Part shown: positions 26,354 to 36,290 of the stretch, piece by piece | Layout: every line of letters starts with the position of its first letter | How positions within the stretch are numbered: position 1 is the first letter of the stretch | Source: Eubacteriaceae bacterium CHKCI004 | GTDB taxonomy: Bacteria > Bacillota > Clostridia > Lachnospirales > Lachnospiraceae | NCBI GenBank assembly: GCA_900016875.1 | Contig: FCNR01000048.1 | Span: 62,001 to 126,000, forward strand | Direction of reading: 5' to 3' | DNA length: 64,000 bases | The notes under the pieces: model-generated | What the model saw: the letters and a program-made list of their open reading frames with translations, nothing else | The model's database searches: none | Told to the model about the DNA's origin: nothing | Translations under genes and position numbers: made by a program

Positions 26354-28981
26354 ATGGCAAAAAAATGGGTATACCTGTTTACCGAAGGCGATGCCACAAT
26401 GAGAAATCTTCTCGGCGGCAAAGGCGCTAACCTTGCTGAGATGACTAACATTGGTCTGCCTGTACCTCAGGGTTTCACTATCACAACTGAGGCGTGTACA
26501 CAGTACTATGAAGATGGAAGACAGATTAATGATGAGATCCAGGCACAGATCATGGAGTACATCACAAAGATGGAAGAGATCACTGGAAAGAAATTCGGTG
26601 ATAAAGAGAATCCTCTTCTGGTTTCCGTTCGTTCCGGTGCTCGTGCATCCATGCCAGGTATGATGGATACTATCCTGAACCTTGGTTTAAATGAAGACGT
26701 TGTTGAAGTATTGGCTGCAAAATCCGGCAACCCACGTTGGGCTTGGGACTGCTACAGAAGATTCATCCAGATGTATTCTGACGTAGTTATGGAAGTAGGT
26801 AAGAAATACTTCGAAGAATTAATTGACAAAATGAAAGCAGAAAAAGGCGTAACACAGGACGTTGACCTGACTGCTGATGACTTAAAAGAGCTGGCTTCCC
26901 AGTTCAAGGCTGAATATAAAGAGAAGATCGGGGATGATTTCCCGACAGATCCGAAGGAACAGTTAATGGGCGCTATCAAAGCCGTATTCCGTTCCTGGGA
27001 CAACCCACGTGCCAACGTATATCGTCGTGACAACGATATCCCATACAGCTGGGGTACTGCTGTTAACGTACAGAGCATGGCATTTGGTAACATGGGCGAT
27101 GACTGTGGTACAGGTGTTGCATTTACCCGTGACCCTGCTACAGGCGAGAAGAAGCTTATGGGTGAGTTCTTAACAAACGCACAGGGCGAGGACGTAGTTG
27201 CCGGTGTTCGTACACCAATGCCGATCGCTCAGATGGAAGAGAAGTTCCCGGAAGCTTTCGAACAGTTCAAACAGGTTTGCAAGACTCTGGAAGATCACTA
27301 CAGAGATATGCAGGACATGGAGTTCACTGTTGAGAACAAGAAGCTTTACATGTTACAGACACGTAACGGTAAGAGAACAGCACAGGCTGCTTTAAAGATT
27401 GCCTGCGATTTAGTAGATGAGGGAATGAGAACAGAAGAAGAAGCTGTTGCAATGATCGACCCTCGTAACCTTGACACATTATTACATCCTCAGTTCGATG
27501 CAGAAGCACTGAAGAAAGCTGTTCCTATGGCAAAAGCCCTTGGTGCATCACCGGGAGCTGCATGCGGTAAGATCGTCTTCACAGCAGAAGATGCTAAAGA
27601 ATGGGCAGCAAGAGGAGAAAAGGTTATCCTTGTTCGTCTTGAGACATCCCCAGAGGATATCGAAGGTATGAAGAGCGCACAGGGTATCCTGACAGTTCGT
27701 GGTGGTATGACATCTCACGCAGCCGTAGTTGCCCGTGGTATGGGTGCTTGCTGTGTATCCGGATGCGGCGACATCATCATGGACGAAGAGAACAAGAAGT
27801 TCACTCTTAACGGCAAAGAGTTCCACGAAGGAGATCCTATCTCCCTTGACGGTTCCACAGGTAACATCTACGACGGTATCATCCCTACAGTAGACGCTAC
27901 GATCGCCGGTGAGTTCGGACGTATCATGGCATGGGCTGACAAATACAGAACCATGGGCGTACGTACCAACGCAGATACACCTGCAGATGCAAAGAGAGCT
28001 CGTGAGCTGGGCGCTGAAGGTATCGGCCTTTGCCGTACAGAGCATATGTTCTTCGAAGGCGACAGAATCGACGCATTCCGCGAGATGATCTGTGCAGATA
28101 CAGTAGAAGAAAGAGAAGAAGCTCTTGAGAAGATTCTTCCATACCAGCAGGGAGACTTCGAGCAGTTATTCGAAGCTATGGAAGGCAACCCTGTAACAAT
28201 CCGTTTCCTGGATCCGCCTCTGCATGAGTTCGTTCCTCAGACAGAAGAAGATATCAAGAAACTGGCTGACGCTCAGGGCAAGACTGTTGAAGACATCAAA
28301 GCAATCATCGAAGGTCTCAAAGAGTTCAACCCAATGATGGGACATCGTGGATGCCGTCTGACAGTAACATACCCAGAGATCGCTGTTATGCAGACAAAAG
28401 CTGTTATCCGTGCAGCAATGGCTGTTCAGGAGAAACATGCAGACTGGAATATCGTTCCTGAGATCATGATTCCGTTAGTAGGCGAATTAAAAGAACTGAA
28501 ATACGTGAAAGAGATCGTTGTTAAGACAGCAGACGCTGAGATTGCAGCTAAAGGCTCCAACCTCAAATACGAAGTTGGTACCATGATCGAGATTCCTCGT
28601 GCAGCATTACTTGCCGACGAGATCGCAAAAGAGGCTGAATTCTTCTGCTTCGGTACAAACGACTTAACACAGATGACATTCGGCTTCTCCCGTGACGATG
28701 CCGGCAAGTTCCTGGATGCTTACTACGACGCTAAGATCTTCGAGAACGATCCATTCGCTAAACTCGACCAGGATGGCGTTGGTAAGTTAATGGATATGGC
28801 AGTGAAATTAGGTAAAGGCCAGAGAGCTGACCTCCACTGCGGTATCTGTGGCGAGCACGGCGGAGACCCATCTTCCGTAGAATTCTGCTACAAGATTGGT
28901 CTTGACTATGTATCCTGCTCACCATTCCGTGTACCGATCGCTCGTCTTGCAGCAGCACAGGCAGCAATCGCCGCAAAATAA
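26354..28981 (+). CDS. ppdK: Pyruvate, phosphate dikinase
   Basis: Interconverts pyruvate + ATP + Pi with PEP + AMP + PPi in the cytosol; central to PPi-linked glycolysis in Clostridia. 875 residues, the standard size. N-terminal ATP-grasp domain (GGKGANLAEMTNIGLPVPQG), phosphohistidine domain GGMTSHAAVVARGMG with the swivelling His at residue 455, and a PEP/pyruvate barrel ending with CGICGEHGGDPSS and the catalytic Cys (832). AAGGAGG ribosome site. Codon choice is noticeably more biased than in the neighbours, as for a highly expressed gene. Confidence 0.98.
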   Translation: MAKKWVYLFTEGDATMRNLLGGKGANLAEMTNIGLPVPQGFTITTEACTQYYEDGRQINDEIQAQIMEYITKMEEITGKKFGDKENPLLVSVRSGARASMPGMMDTILNLGLNEDVVEVLAAKSGNPRWAWDCYRRFIQMYSDVVMEVGKKYFEELIDKMKAEKGVTQDVDLTADDLKELASQFKAEYKEKIGDDFPTDPKEQLMGAIKAVFRSWDNPRANVYRRDNDIPYSWGTAVNVQSMAFGNMGDDCGTGVAFTRDPATGEKKLMGEFLTNAQGEDVVAGVRTPMPIAQMEEKFPEAFEQFKQVCKTLEDHYRDMQDMEFTVENKKLYMLQTRNGKRTAQAALKIACDLVDEGMRTEEEAVAMIDPRNLDTLLHPQFDAEALKKAVPMAKALGASPGAACGKIVFTAEDAKEWAARGEKVILVRLETSPEDIEGMKSAQGILTVRGGMTSHAAVVARGMGACCVSGCGDIIMDEENKKFTLNGKEFHEGDPISLDGSTGNIYDGIIPTVDATIAGEFGRIMAWADKYRTMGVRTNADTPADAKRARELGAEGIGLCRTEHMFFEGDRIDAFREMICADTVEEREEALEKILPYQQGDFEQLFEAMEGNPVTIRFLDPPLHEFVPQTEEDIKKLADAQGKTVEDIKAIIEGLKEFNPMMGHRGCRLTVTYPEIAVMQTKAVIRAAMAVQEKHADWNIVPEIMIPLVGELKELKYVKEIVVKTADAEIAAKGSNLKYEVGTMIEIPRAALLADEIAKEAEFFCFGTNDLTQMTFGFSRDDAGKFLDAYYDAKIFENDPFAKLDQDGVGKLMDMAVKLGKGQRADLHCGICGEHGGDPSSVEFCYKIGLDYVSCSPFRVPIARLAAAQAAIAAK

Positions 28982-29028
28982 TTACTGCGGTTCGCGGATA
29001 GAAGTGCATAGAATATAAGCAATATTGG

Positions 29029-29065
29029 CAGCGTCCTGCTCTTTGGAGCAGGGCGCTGTTTTTTT
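29029..29065 (+). terminator. ppdK terminator
   Basis: CAGCGTCCTGCTC / GAGCAGGGCGCTG 13-bp stem (one mismatch-like pair), four-base loop, seven T. Confidence 0.92.
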
Positions 29066-29150
29066 GCACTCTAAAGTGGTTTTATTCGGTAAAATGAGAG
29101 AAAAATGCCTGAAAACAATAAAAAAAGGTCTGTCTCAATGAGAAAAAAGT
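29066..29150 (+). repeat. Partial copy of the CRISPR-leader-associated repeat
   Basis: GCACTCTAAAGTGGTTTTATTC... to ...CTCAATGAGAAAAAAGTC aligns, with scattered changes, to the central part of the repeats at 38305, 40282 and 43069 (GCGCTCTAAGACGATTTTATTC ... CTCAATAAGAAAAAAGTC). The ends carrying the terminal inverted repeats are missing. It marks the left edge of the accessory region. Confidence 0.65.
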
Positions 29151-29204
29151 CGGTTTTTATGAATTTAGATAAGAAATCTAAAACATAGAAACTGGCTTTT
29201 TTGT
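29148..29204 (+). terminator. Terminator-like cassette, copy 1
   Basis: AGTCGGTTTTTATGAATTTAG ... CTAAAACATAGAAACTGGCTTTTTT: long imperfect hairpin with T-run, the same cassette as at 43608 and 49019. Confidence 0.6.
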
Positions 29205-29296
29205 GTTGTTTTGAAAAAAATAATGCAGAAGACCATGGTATAGTGAATAAGTAGAATACTAACGATATGGAACGGTTTGAGGAAAAGGGAGAAAAC

Positions 29297-30328
29297 ATGC
29301 TTATAAAAAATACAATGAGTAAATTTACTTTTGTTATGAAACAGATTATTTACAGTGTTGTAGTTTGGCTTTTGAATAATAGTTTATCCTATGACAAAAT
29401 GGATGAATTAGGAATATCAGAGCTGTTGCTATTATACTTTTTGTATGAATGCTTTCTGATTGGAATAGCGATAGAAATAGAAAAAAGAAGAAATGAGATT
29501 AGCATAGCCATGAATATTATAATTGCATATGGATTATATATCGCGGCCAGCTATTATGAAACCAGGAAAGAAATTGTGCTTTCTGTATTTTTTGGCGCCA
29601 TAATAGTATCAATTTTTTTCATTCGATTAATATTCAAAGAAAAGATAGATGAAAAAAAGAAATATAGGAATTTGTTGAGGAATCGCATTTTTCAATCTGC
29701 TGCTATAGTACAGTTGACTTTATCTATAAGTATGCTTATTTTAACAGTATTAATTTTTGGAGTAAACAAATCAGAAAGAATAATAGCGCAGAGAACAGAA
29801 ACCGTGAATATGAACATAGAGGCAGATTCCGGTACATTAAAAAATAATGAGAAGGTTATTTTAAAGCTTCAGGAAAAATCCTGGTATAAATTATCTTTGA
29901 CAGAAAGGGTGAATACACTTGTCGCTATCGCTGATATGGAATGTGTTTACCTGGGGATGCCAAAAGATTTGGTTATTGCAGCAGATCACACGTTGGAAGA
30001 CACGACACTGGGAACATATGAAGACAGAGAAAATGAAATCACAATTAATATGAATGTCATTTATGAATCAGGAGAACAATCTCTGGAAGTACTGCTGCAT
30101 GAAATACGTCATGCTTTTCAACATCGTTTGGTAGAAGCATATCGGAAAATAGATGACGAAGAAAAAAATTTAAAGGTATTTCAGGAAATAAAATTATTTG
30201 CTTCGGAATTTAGAAATTATGAAGATAAAAATTATAAAATTTATTATAATCAGCGCTGCGAACAAGATTGCAGAGAATATGCCAGGGAACGGATGGAAGA
30301 GTATTATTCCGTAATATATGATAAATGA
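29297..30328 (+). CDS. Membrane protein with HExxH metallopeptidase-like domain
   Basis: 343 residues from ATG 29297 (GGGAG upstream; ATG 29267 is in frame but lacks a site). About five hydrophobic helices in the first 170 residues, then a soluble, probably extracytoplasmic domain with LLHEIRHAFQHRL (H268, E269, H272), the zinc-binding pattern of gluzincins. A third ligand is probably one of the acidic residues in the C-terminal CREYARERMEEYY. Family not recognised. It lies 174 bases before the YbjN operon in the same direction, behind terminator-like cassette 1; whether it belongs to that operon is open. Confidence 0.65.
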   Translation: MLIKNTMSKFTFVMKQIIYSVVVWLLNNSLSYDKMDELGISELLLLYFLYECFLIGIAIEIEKRRNEISIAMNIIIAYGLYIAASYYETRKEIVLSVFFGAIIVSIFFIRLIFKEKIDEKKKYRNLLRNRIFQSAAIVQLTLSISMLILTVLIFGVNKSERIIAQRTETVNMNIEADSGTLKNNEKVILKLQEKSWYKLSLTERVNTLVAIADMECVYLGMPKDLVIAADHTLEDTTLGTYEDRENEITINMNVIYESGEQSLEVLLHEIRHAFQHRLVEAYRKIDDEEKNLKVFQEIKLFASEFRNYEDKNYKIYYNQRCEQDCREYARERMEEYYSVIYDK

Positions 30329-30501
30329 AAAAGACATCTTTATCCCAAATGAGTTGATAAGATAAAAAATTTTGTCTATTTTTTATAAAAAAAGATGGAA
30401 AAATAGAAAAAAATAGTTTAATATATAAAAAGATAGCTATTGTTTTGGTGAAATTGAAACTATAAAAACAAAAAATCAAAATAGCAAAGGAGGAATTAAA
30501 C

Positions 30502-30918
30502 ATGACAGAAGTAGCAAATTTATTGATTAAGGAAATGCAGGAAAAAGGACTTAAGTATCTGGATGTGATTGAAGAACAGGAACATACGATTGTTTCCGTT
30601 GGGTTTAATTTAAGTTCTGCCAGCGTAAAAATCCATGTCTTTTGTGAGAATGACAATAATAATGTGGCAATACGATGCTTTGGATTTTTGAAAGTTAATG
30701 AGAGTCAATTTCCGAAAGCGCTGTTATGCTGCAATGAATTAAATCAGAAAATGCGTTGGGTGAAATTCTACATTGGTGATGAGGGAGAAATTAATATTGA
30801 AGATGATGCGATTGTAGATAATATCACGGCGGGTTCTGAATTATTACAACTGGTAATGAGAATGGCGTCAATTGCTGATGACGCATACCCTATTATTAAC
30901 AGGGCAATTTGGTCATAA
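30502..30918 (+). CDS. YbjN-domain protein
   Basis: 138 residues with the YbjN fold pattern (related to type III secretion chaperones): SVGFNLSSASVKIHVFCEN, then FPKALLCCNELNQKMRWVKFYIGDEGEINIEDD split over strand and helix. Such proteins are usually chaperone-like adaptors or sensors. AAAGGAGG precedes the ATG. It is the first gene of a compact operon; 63 bases separate it from the large AAA protease, for which it may act as substrate adaptor (inference). Confidence 0.75.
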   Translation: MTEVANLLIKEMQEKGLKYLDVIEEQEHTIVSVGFNLSSASVKIHVFCENDNNNVAIRCFGFLKVNESQFPKALLCCNELNQKMRWVKFYIGDEGEINIEDDAIVDNITAGSELLQLVMRMASIADDAYPIINRAIWS

Positions 30919-30981
30919 TCAAAAGGTAAACATACAGTCTGTAGTTTTCAAAAACTGCAGACTGTGTAAAAGGAGAAGTTC

Positions 30982-33900
30982 ATGCAGACAAAATTATTGG
31001 AAAGTATCTTACAGAAAGCGAAACAATTACAGATGGATAATAAGAAAAAATGTTTAAATGTGCCATGCCTGTATGTAGCTATATTGGATATCTGTAAAGA
31101 AGGAGATTCCCGTATGGCCGGAAAATATGATCAGGAGGAATGGAAAACATTATTGCAGATGGTAAAAAAAGACTGCATAGAAGACAGAGAAAGTTTAATC
31201 TATCTGATCAATCAATCTTCTGACGAATCATATGTAAAGTGGTCGAGAGAATTTCGGATTTGGTTGAGCATGAACAGACGGTCGGCGGTTGATGCTTATA
31301 AATATATCAGAAAATACGGAAATATTTCTGCTGACATACAGAGTTTAAATAATAAAAAAGAAGACAGCGATATACATAGTACAGAAGAACAGGTCATTTC
31401 TGAACCGGAGAAAAAAGATAATAACATTTCTATAGAACAAATTGTTGAACAAACAGTTCTTTTGCGTGAAACATTGCTGGATAAAATAATTGGACAAAAT
31501 CATGTCGTTACCAAGTTTGCGGACGGTTATTTTGAAGGTGAATTAACATCTCTGATTGATGAAAAAAGAAAAGGGCCGAAGTCTGTGTTCCTTTTTGCCG
31601 GAAGTCCGGGGGTAGGCAAGACATTTCTGGCTACAGAGGCAGCTTCAATATTAAAATTGCCGACCATTAGACTTGATATGAGCGGATATGCCGATGGAAA
31701 TGCAGCCTTTGAATTGACAGGCGCAAGTTCGAATTTTCAATCTCCACAGCCAGGAGTATTAACAGGTTTTGTGCATGACAATCCCAAATCGGTTATTATT
31801 TTTGATGAAATAGAAAAGACTCACCATAACGTAATTCATTTATTTTTACAGGTATTAGACGCTGGTTTTCTGTATGACAGCTACTATGCAAAAAAAATAT
31901 CTTTTTTGGATACGATACTGATTTTTACAACGAATGCAGGAAAACAGTTATATACAGATTCTTTAAAACAAAATTTTTCCGATGTACCTAAACAGGTAAT
32001 CATCAATGCCTTGGAAAAAGATATTAATCCAATGACAGGGAAATCATTTTTTCCGCAGGCTATTTGTTCCAGGCTTGCTTCAGGAAATGTATTTTTGTTT
32101 AATCATTTATCAGCCAATGATTTATCTATTATTGCCGCAAGAAAATTATTGGAATGTCAGGAAAATTTTACCCGCAAATTTGCTATTGAATCCTCTAATT
32201 GTGAAATATTGGCCACTACGCTTCTATTTTCTTTAGGGGGACATTGCGATGCACGAAATCTGACCGGAGCAATTAAAAAGTTCTTTTCGTCAGAAATATT
32301 TGAGATGTTCAGATTATATGATAAAAAGACATTACTGAAAAAAATTAATTGGAAGTTAGATTTAGAAAATGCGGATGTTTCAGTGCAAGAATTATATGAA
32401 TTACCTGACGATAGTGCATTTTTGTTTTTTGGAGATAAAAGATTAGAAGATTCCGCAGTAAATTGGAGAGGAAAAGGTAATTTCCTTTTTACAGATGATA
32501 TAGATAAAGCCAGAAAAATAATTAAAAATCATGAACTGAATTTTATTGCAGTCGACTATCTGTATGGTTCGACAGATAAAAAGAAATATTTAAATGCTGA
32601 AGATGTTTCTTCCGATGGGAAAATATTATTTGAAGAAATCAAAAAGGAATATCCGGAACTCCCGGTATATATATGGGAAACAGATTTATATGAATATAAC
32701 AGAGAAGAGAAAGTGTCTTTTTTTAATAAAGGAGCCAATGATATTCTGAAAATAAATTTTCATATATCAGAAAAAGATGAGGAATTGATTGATTGTTTGA
32801 TGATTCAATTACAGCAGCAAAAAGCTCTGGATCTTTTGAAAACGAAGCATCAACTTGTATCTTTCGAAACGTCACAGGAATTGAATGAAGATGGGACCGT
32901 TGGAGAGATTCGGGTATTTGACCTTAGAATTTCAACCGCAATTGAAGCAGACGAACAAAAAGATATTGTTTCTGCGGAGGAAAAACCAAATTTGCATTGG
33001 GAAGATATTGTTGTATCACAAGATGCAAAAGAAGAGTTGCAATATTTTCAGGGGTATTTGAATCATACAAAAGAATTCTTAAAAAAAGGAGCGAAAGCGC
33101 CGAAAGGAATTTTATTATATGGGCCTCCGGGAACGGGGAAAACTTCATTGGCAAAGGTGATGGCATCAGAATCAGATGTGACTTTTTTGTCAGTATCTGC
33201 AGACCAGTTTATCAGTAAATGGGCTGGAGAAGGACCTCAGTCAGTGCATCATATTTTTTCTGTTGCAAGAAAGTATGCTCCGGCCATTCTATTTATTGAT
33301 GAAATTGATGCAATTGGACGCAGGCGCTCCGGCGAGGATTCCCATGATGGAAGACAGGAGATTTTAAATGCATTGTTAACTGAAATGGATGGTTTTAAAA
33401 ATATATCAAAAAAACCGGTATTGGTTATGGCCGCGACAAACCTTGGCGGTAATAATAGAAATACAGGTGCGCTGGATCCGGCGCTTGTCAGAAGATTTGA
33501 CAGAAGTATATGTATCGATCTCCCGGACCAGGCGGGAAGAAAAAAACTGATTCAGATTTTATGTAGAAAAAATAAGATAATTCAGATTAGCGAAAGCATG
33601 ATGGACAATCTGGCTGAACGTTCTATTGGTATGAGTCCGGCGTTAATTGAAGGGGCAATAAACGCCGCCATCAGAGATGCCATACGAAACAACGGGTATG
33701 TGACAGATGACATTATTAATGAGGCTTTTGAAAAATATAATAATGGGGAAGAGAAGCATTGGGATAAAACAGAACTGGTGAAAACTGCACGTCATGAAGC
33801 TGGCCATGCACTGCTCAGTAATTATTATAATGAAAAACCATCATACCTTACAATTACAGCAAGGGATAATCACGGCGGTTATATGTTATATGGCGGTTCT

Positions 33901-34293
33901 GAAACGAAAGGTTCCTATACAAAGACAGAGCTGCTGCATAAAATAGCAATTGCTCTGGGTGGCAGAGCCGCGGAACTTGTATATTATGGTGAAGAAGAAG
34001 GTCTGTCGACCGGACCGTCCGAAGATTTGAAATCAGCAGTGTCAATTGCAGAAAGTATGATTTGTCGTTATGGAATGTTTGAGGAAATAACATTAGGTGT
34101 TTTATCAGAAGAACAAATTTCTGATGAATTATCAAAGGAGATTCAAATGAAAATAAATAGTATTCTCTCTGAACAGCTGGAAACTGCAAAAAACATTATC
34201 AGAGCACACTCATCATTAATGGAAGCCTTAGTCGACGCTTTATTAAAGAAAAACTATTTAAACAAAAAAGAAATACAGGATATACTGGGATAA
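30982..34293 (+). CDS. Double AAA+ protease: ClpB-like AAA, receiver-like, FtsH-type AAA, peptidase M41
   Basis: 1103 residues. Order: Clp N-like helices (1-50, KCLNVPCLYVAILDIC); linker; a Clp/HslU-type AAA+ module with GSPGVGKTF (K213) and IIFDEIEKTHHNVIHLFLQ; a receiver-like region at about 500-610 (TDDIDKARKIIKNHEL, FIAVDYLYG, ELPVYIWETD, FFNKGANDILKIN) lacking a clear full acidic site; an FtsH-type AAA with GPPGTGKTS (K720), ILFIDEIDAIGRRR and the second-region ALDPALVRRFDRS; and a zinc peptidase M41 with TARHEAGHALLS (H938, E939, H942) and the third-ligand region STGPSEDLKSAV. Unlike FtsH there are no N-terminal membrane helices, so it should be cytosolic. This combination is not a standard family known to me. 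Operon neighbours: YbjN, methyltransferase, TIR. Confidence 0.85.
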   Translation: MQTKLLESILQKAKQLQMDNKKKCLNVPCLYVAILDICKEGDSRMAGKYDQEEWKTLLQMVKKDCIEDRESLIYLINQSSDESYVKWSREFRIWLSMNRRSAVDAYKYIRKYGNISADIQSLNNKKEDSDIHSTEEQVISEPEKKDNNISIEQIVEQTVLLRETLLDKIIGQNHVVTKFADGYFEGELTSLIDEKRKGPKSVFLFAGSPGVGKTFLATEAASILKLPTIRLDMSGYADGNAAFELTGASSNFQSPQPGVLTGFVHDNPKSVIIFDEIEKTHHNVIHLFLQVLDAGFLYDSYYAKKISFLDTILIFTTNAGKQLYTDSLKQNFSDVPKQVIINALEKDINPMTGKSFFPQAICSRLASGNVFLFNHLSANDLSIIAARKLLECQENFTRKFAIESSNCEILATTLLFSLGGHCDARNLTGAIKKFFSSEIFEMFRLYDKKTLLKKINWKLDLENADVSVQELYELPDDSAFLFFGDKRLEDSAVNWRGKGNFLFTDDIDKARKIIKNHELNFIAVDYLYGSTDKKKYLNAEDVSSDGKILFEEIKKEYPELPVYIWETDLYEYNREEKVSFFNKGANDILKINFHISEKDEELIDCLMIQLQQQKALDLLKTKHQLVSFETSQELNEDGTVGEIRVFDLRISTAIEADEQKDIVSAEEKPNLHWEDIVVSQDAKEELQYFQGYLNHTKEFLKKGAKAPKGILLYGPPGTGKTSLAKVMASESDVTFLSVSADQFISKWAGEGPQSVHHIFSVARKYAPAILFIDEIDAIGRRRSGEDSHDGRQEILNALLTEMDGFKNISKKPVLVMAATNLGGNNRNTGALDPALVRRFDRSICIDLPDQAGRKKLIQILCRKNKIIQISESMMDNLAERSIGMSPALIEGAINAAIRDAIRNNGYVTDDIINEAFEKYNNGEEKHWDKTELVKTARHEAGHALLSNYYNEKPSYLTITARDNHGGYMLYGGSETKGSYTKTELLHKIAIALGGRAAELVYYGEEEGLSTGPSEDLKSAVSIAESMICRYGMFEEITLGVLSEEQISDELSKEIQMKINSILSEQLETAKNIIRAHSSLMEALVDALLKKNYLNKKEIQDILG

Positions 34294-34327
34294 TTTAATG
34301 GATATATTAGAGTAGGAGGGCTTTGTC

Positions 34328-35074
34328 TTGGATGCTTTATATGATAATGAAAAGTTTTTTCATAATTATTTGAATTTGAGACGTGATGCAAAAAATTATA
34401 ATGATTTATTTGAACAGCCGCAAATGATGGATATGTTACCGGATGTACGCGGAAAACAGATTCTTGAACTCGGATGCGGATATGGTGCGACTAGTATCAA
34501 ATTCATAAAAAGAGGTGCTGAGTATGTATATGCTTTTGATATCTCTAAAAATATGATTGAAAAAGCCCAAAAGGAAAATTCACATAAAAAGATTATGTAC
34601 TCCTGCATGAATATGGATGATCTGGATAAATTGGCTGGTACATGGGATATTGCCTTTAGTTCGCTTGCATTTCATTATGTTGAAAACATTGAACAACTTT
34701 TTCAGAATATTAACCATATTCTTGTGCCGGAGGGAGTTCTTCTCTTTTCTATGGAACATCCAATTGTTACTGCAGCGATGAAAGAGTGTGTCTGTGAATT
34801 TGATTCTAATGGAGAACCGCTTTATTTCAAGTTGGATCATTACGGAAAAACGGGGGAAAGAAATGTTGTCTGGCTGGATACGCTTGTGAAAAAATATCAT
34901 CGTACAGTTGCTGATATTGTTAATAGTCTGCTCCATGCAGGTTTTATTATTGATGAACTACGTGAACCTCTTCCTGAGGTATCCCTGATGGAAAGCAATC
35001 CGAGAATGCATCAGGAAATCCATCGCCCCAGTTACTTAATGTGCAGATGCCATAAAAAGGACAGTGATAATTGA
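34328..35074 (+). CDS. Class I SAM-dependent methyltransferase
   Basis: 248 residues. The TTG at 34328 follows AGGAGGG at seven bases and is the likely start; the ATG at 34332 is out of frame. Motif I ILELGCGYGATSIKF, motif II acidic residue YAFDISKNMIEKA, and AFSSLAFHYVENIEQLF give a UbiE/Methyltransf_11-like fold. Small-molecule acceptor likely but unknown. It overlaps or abuts the TIR gene and lies 34 bases after the AAA protease gene. Confidence 0.88.
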   Translation: MDALYDNEKFFHNYLNLRRDAKNYNDLFEQPQMMDMLPDVRGKQILELGCGYGATSIKFIKRGAEYVYAFDISKNMIEKAQKENSHKKIMYSCMNMDDLDKLAGTWDIAFSSLAFHYVENIEQLFQNINHILVPEGVLLFSMEHPIVTAAMKECVCEFDSNGEPLYFKLDHYGKTGERNVVWLDTLVKKYHRTVADIVNSLLHAGFIIDELREPLPEVSLMESNPRMHQEIHRPSYLMCRCHKKDSDN

Positions 35075-35075
35075 T

Positions 35076-36287
35076 ATGTATGATTTTTTTATTTCTTTTA
35101 AATGCACAGATAGTGGAGAACTTACTGAAGACCGTACAATTGCAGAAGAGTTATATATCAGACTTCAATCCGCAGGATATCAGGTCTTTTTTTCGGAACA
35201 AATTCTGGAAAAGGAAGGTATTACGAAATATATAAGCGAGATTAACCAGGCTTTAAATGACGCCCGTATATTTATTCTTGTCTGTAGCAAAAAAGAATAT
35301 ATATTAAATGGATGGGTTGCACAGGAATGGAGTTCATTTCTGAATCTCATGATGACAAACGAGAATAAAAAATTTTTTTCCTATCTTATTGAAATGAAAG
35401 AATTTGAACTTCCTGCGTTGTTGGGACCGTTTCAGTCATTTCAACATCGTAATGGTATGGACAAAGCTATAAAATATTTCATTGCTGCTAATCCGATTTC
35501 TCAAACACGGGGAAAAATAGAATCATTGCAGACTGTACAGGAAATACTTGATGGAGAATTTGGAATATTCGGTCATTTAAAAATTCTGAATAAAAGCTCA
35601 GTCGAATATTTTTCTGACAAATATCCTGAAATGATGGCTTTTGTCCAGGCACATTATTTTTTTAGGCAGGGAGAGTATTCGCACGCATGGGACTATATAT
35701 CTAGACTTTCTGAGCTGAAATCCATAAAAGGATACTATCTTGCATCAGTAATGAATAAAAGAGGATACGGAGTTGAACGAAATATTAGCAGAGCTAAAAA
35801 AGAACTACGCCAGGCATATCTTTTGTGGACAGATATTTTGTCAGATCCGGAAGTAACGTCACAAATACTGCTTCTGTTTTTTGATTCGGGTTCGGGACTG
35901 TTAACACCAGTAGAATATATGGGAATATGTATACGTGACATATTAGATTTATTTGGGCTGAAATGTTCGATTCGCGTCATATGTTGGAATACTTGTCCTA
36001 AAGAGATTATGTCTTTGAAACAATACAAATATGTTCTCTTCCTTTCCAATAATCTTGAAGGGTTTTCTAGAGATAATTATAAGCATCCTGAAATTATAGA
36101 TTCTTTGTCGGTTTTAGATAAACATACGCTTAAACTCGGTATACATAATCTCAGGCAAATTAATATGCCAAAACCTTTTCGTAAATATAAAGTTTTTGAA
36201 CTTTCAAGAAATGGAATTGGAAAATATTGTCAGTATTTGCTTCGGAAGAATGCACAGTTAATATGGAACAATAAGAGGAATCATTAA
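35076..36287 (+). CDS. TIR-domain protein with Sel1-like/unknown C-terminus
   Basis: About 403 residues from ATG 35076; a GTG at 35064 would add four and overlap the methyltransferase gene. N-terminal TIR domain (1-125): YDFFISFK, GYQVFFSEQ, IFILVCSKKEY and NGWVAQEWSSF, where E84 occupies the place of the catalytic glutamate of NAD-cleaving TIRs. The middle (EYSHAWDYISRLSELKSIKGYY) looks like Sel1/TPR helices; the C-terminal 120 residues are unassigned. TIR proteins in bacteria commonly hydrolyse or cyclise NAD+ in anti-phage defence. Effector role within this operon is inference. Confidence 0.8.
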   Translation: MYDFFISFKCTDSGELTEDRTIAEELYIRLQSAGYQVFFSEQILEKEGITKYISEINQALNDARIFILVCSKKEYILNGWVAQEWSSFLNLMMTNENKKFFSYLIEMKEFELPALLGPFQSFQHRNGMDKAIKYFIAANPISQTRGKIESLQTVQEILDGEFGIFGHLKILNKSSVEYFSDKYPEMMAFVQAHYFFRQGEYSHAWDYISRLSELKSIKGYYLASVMNKRGYGVERNISRAKKELRQAYLLWTDILSDPEVTSQILLLFFDSGSGLLTPVEYMGICIRDILDLFGLKCSIRVICWNTCPKEIMSLKQYKYVLFLSNNLEGFSRDNYKHPEIIDSLSVLDKHTLKLGIHNLRQINMPKPFRKYKVFELSRNGIGKYCQYLLRKNAQLIWNNKRNH

Positions 36288-36290
36288 AGT

